This document shows positions 4,649-5,865 of a DNA stretch of 5,865 bases, piece after piece. The position numbers and the translations under genes are program-made. A model generated the notes under the pieces. The model had not been told where the DNA came from. It did no database searches and was given only the letters and a program-made list of their open reading frames with translations. Position 1 is the first letter of the stretch, and every line of letters starts with the position of its first letter. Origin of the DNA: Promethearchaeota archaeon (GTDB taxonomy: Archaea > Asgardarchaeota > Lokiarchaeia > Sigynarchaeales > SOKP01); the NCBI GenBank assembly GCA_016839655.1, contig JAEOTW010000010.1, positions 1 through 5,865 of the forward strand. Direction: 5' to 3'.

Positions 4649-5865
4649 TTAAAATGCTGTGGTAATTAGTGAGGTCGTACCATGTTTTTGAGCTTCTTGA
4701 ATATGTTCCATTACTTCTTCAATAGTTAATGGCGACAAATCGAGAGCACTCATACCAGACAATTTTAATTCAGCCGTTAGAGTGTCAGCGAGATTATTGC
4801 AATCACCTGAAAAAAATATTTTCCTTTTACCAAATTCTTTTCGTAATTTTTGACCAACTTCTTCAACAGCACAATATCCCGCTACGAGTCCTTTTATATA
4901 GCCTTCTTTTTTTAACTGGTCAATTAAATCTTCATCATGTCCTTTTCCCATAATAATAAACCAGCTACCATTAAATTTTTTCGAATGATCGTAAGCTAAC
5001 ATTTGTAATACAGTTAATGGATTATTTTGACATCCTTCTCTACATAAAAGTTCTTTTCCTTTTACGATTTTAACGTTTTCAGGAAACTCTTGAACGAGAT
5101 TCCAGTCATATTTCTCATTATATTCATTTAGATCTTTACCGATAACTTTAATTTTATTTAAATCACCTTCTCCTAAACCTCGTTCAAATGCAATATTTAA
5201 GTGAGGAATTTCCTCTAGATTTAATCCAAAGACTCGAGCCCCTACTACATCAACCGCCAATGGATCTGCCCCTCCAATTAGAATGTTGAAAGGAATAACA
5301 AGTTTATCTTCCCATGCTGTAGGGGGGTAATGACCATTCACAGTCCCTTCAATACCATCTATAAGCGCGATATCAGGTTTGATTAACTCATAAACATCAA
5401 CCAATTTTGAATGTAAATTGAAATTATGATCTTTTCCACGATCTTTATGGATAGGAAAACCCCATTGATTCTTTAAACTAAGTGTAACTACTCCCATAGA
5501 GTGAGTCTTGAGTTTAGGAATATTAATATAGGTTATTGAATCTCTATTTTCTATAATGTTTACTATAGTTTTTGGCAATCTAAAGGTCATTAAATTATAT
5601 CCTTTTAAGTCTTTTTTTATAGAATCTTTTCCAGAGAATTCAAAAAGTTTAGTATCTTCTTCATCTAAATATATGATGTTTGCTCCATTTTTTTCGCAAA
5701 TTTCCCTATAACCTGTAATAGTAAATACTAATCTAGTCAAGTTGCCTTGAGTAGAATTTTCCATCACAAAAATTTTTGCTCCCTTTTCCTTCAAATAAAG
5801 AATCACTGCTTCTAAAACTTCTGGTGACGTGTGAGTATGTTTTTTAAAATCTATCCCGTTTACTT
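4649..5865 (-). CDS. DUF362-domain protein, N-terminus cut by the window edge
   Basis: The frame stays open to position 5865, so the true start lies outside. The GTG at 5806 is internal: the 19 codons before it include KVNGIDF and HTSPEVLEAV, a standard early DUF362 motif. Numbering from 5806, further family signatures are PKLKTH (97-102), SLKNQWG (110-116), KPDIALIDGIEG (143-154) and GGADPLAVDVVGARVFGL (178-195). DUF362 proteins are widespread in archaea and anaerobic bacteria; many carry a ferredoxin domain, and their reactions are mostly unknown. Here no CxxCxxCxxxC iron-sulphur motif is seen. After about residue 250 comes a different domain with C255, C259, C312 and C336 and two alpha/beta-looking segments (SWFIIMGKG, GLVAGYCAVEEVG). 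These cysteines might bind a metal or cluster, which is inference. No signal peptide is visible in the part present. It is probably a cytosolic protein of redox or metal-linked function. Confidence 0.85.
   Translation of the reverse strand, partial: VNGIDFKKHTHTSPEVLEAVILYLKEKGAKIFVMENSTQGNLTRLVFTITGYREICEKNGANIIYLDEEDTKLFEFSGKDSIKKDLKGYNLMTFRLPKTIVNIIENRDSITYINIPKLKTHSMGVVTLSLKNQWGFPIHKDRGKDHNFNLHSKLVDVYELIKPDIALIDGIEGTVNGHYPPTAWEDKLVIPFNILIGGADPLAVDVVGARVFGLNLEEIPHLNIAFERGLGEGDLNKIKVIGKDLNEYNEKYDWNLVQEFPENVKIVKGKELLCREGCQNNPLTVLQMLAYDHSKKFNGSWFIIMGKGHDEDLIDQLKKEGYIKGLVAGYCAVEEVGQKLRKEFGKRKIFFSGDCNNLADTLTAELKLSGMSALDLSPLTIEEVMEHIQEAQKHGTTSLITTAF

Noticed and set aside
3850..4740. Shared C-terminal element between the 249-residue protein (LMEHMQE) and DUF362 (VMEHIQE)
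   Set aside because: The similarity covers only about seven residues in helical, Glu/Met-rich context and does not extend on either side; chance is more likely.
4729..4953. 74-residue + strand frame inside DUF362
   Set aside because: It lies antisense to a well-conserved domain protein and has no promoter or recognisable protein character.

Overview
The window is strongly AT-rich (roughly 70% A+T by eye), with compact genes on both strands. It looks archaeal. Most gene starts have no Shine-Dalgarno sequence. TATA-like boxes sit about 26 bases upstream of, or only slightly further from, the start codons, as expected for leaderless or short-leader transcripts. Several genes appear to start at GTG or TTG, and oligo-T runs follow gene ends. 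Three proteins point to an Asgard archaeon, perhaps of the Lokiarchaeia type: a tiny two-site zinc-binding protein with a proline-rich head, a longin/roadblock-like small protein, and an ACT-like orphan. This placement is inferred from protein style and was not tested by a search.

Layout from left to right. Positions 6-135 hold a compact, relatively GC-rich element that folds as a closed RNA: a 14-bp end-to-end stem, two internal hairpins, and a T7 run right after the closing stem. It is probably a small non-coding RNA of a family I do not recognise. An AT-rich spacer follows, then a 127-residue four-helix membrane protein (+). Converging on it is the 68-residue zinc-binding protein (-), with a palindromic terminator-like hairpin between the two. 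Next are an ACT-like 153-residue protein (-) and, across a 240-base divergent promoter region, a longin-like 166-residue protein (+). That gene ends 4 bases from the stop codon of a converging 460-residue protein (-) built from about eleven 35-residue helical repeats. Upstream of the repeat gene are a 249-residue all-helical protein of unknown function (-) and a DUF362 protein (-) that runs off the right edge of the window.

No metabolic operon is evident. The genes appear separately promoted, and most are lineage-specific orphans. The most interesting features are the folded RNA at the left edge, its 13-base perfect complementarity to the proline-coding start of the zinc-protein mRNA, and the actively expanding repeat array. 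DUF362 is the only gene with a widely conserved domain of which I am confident.
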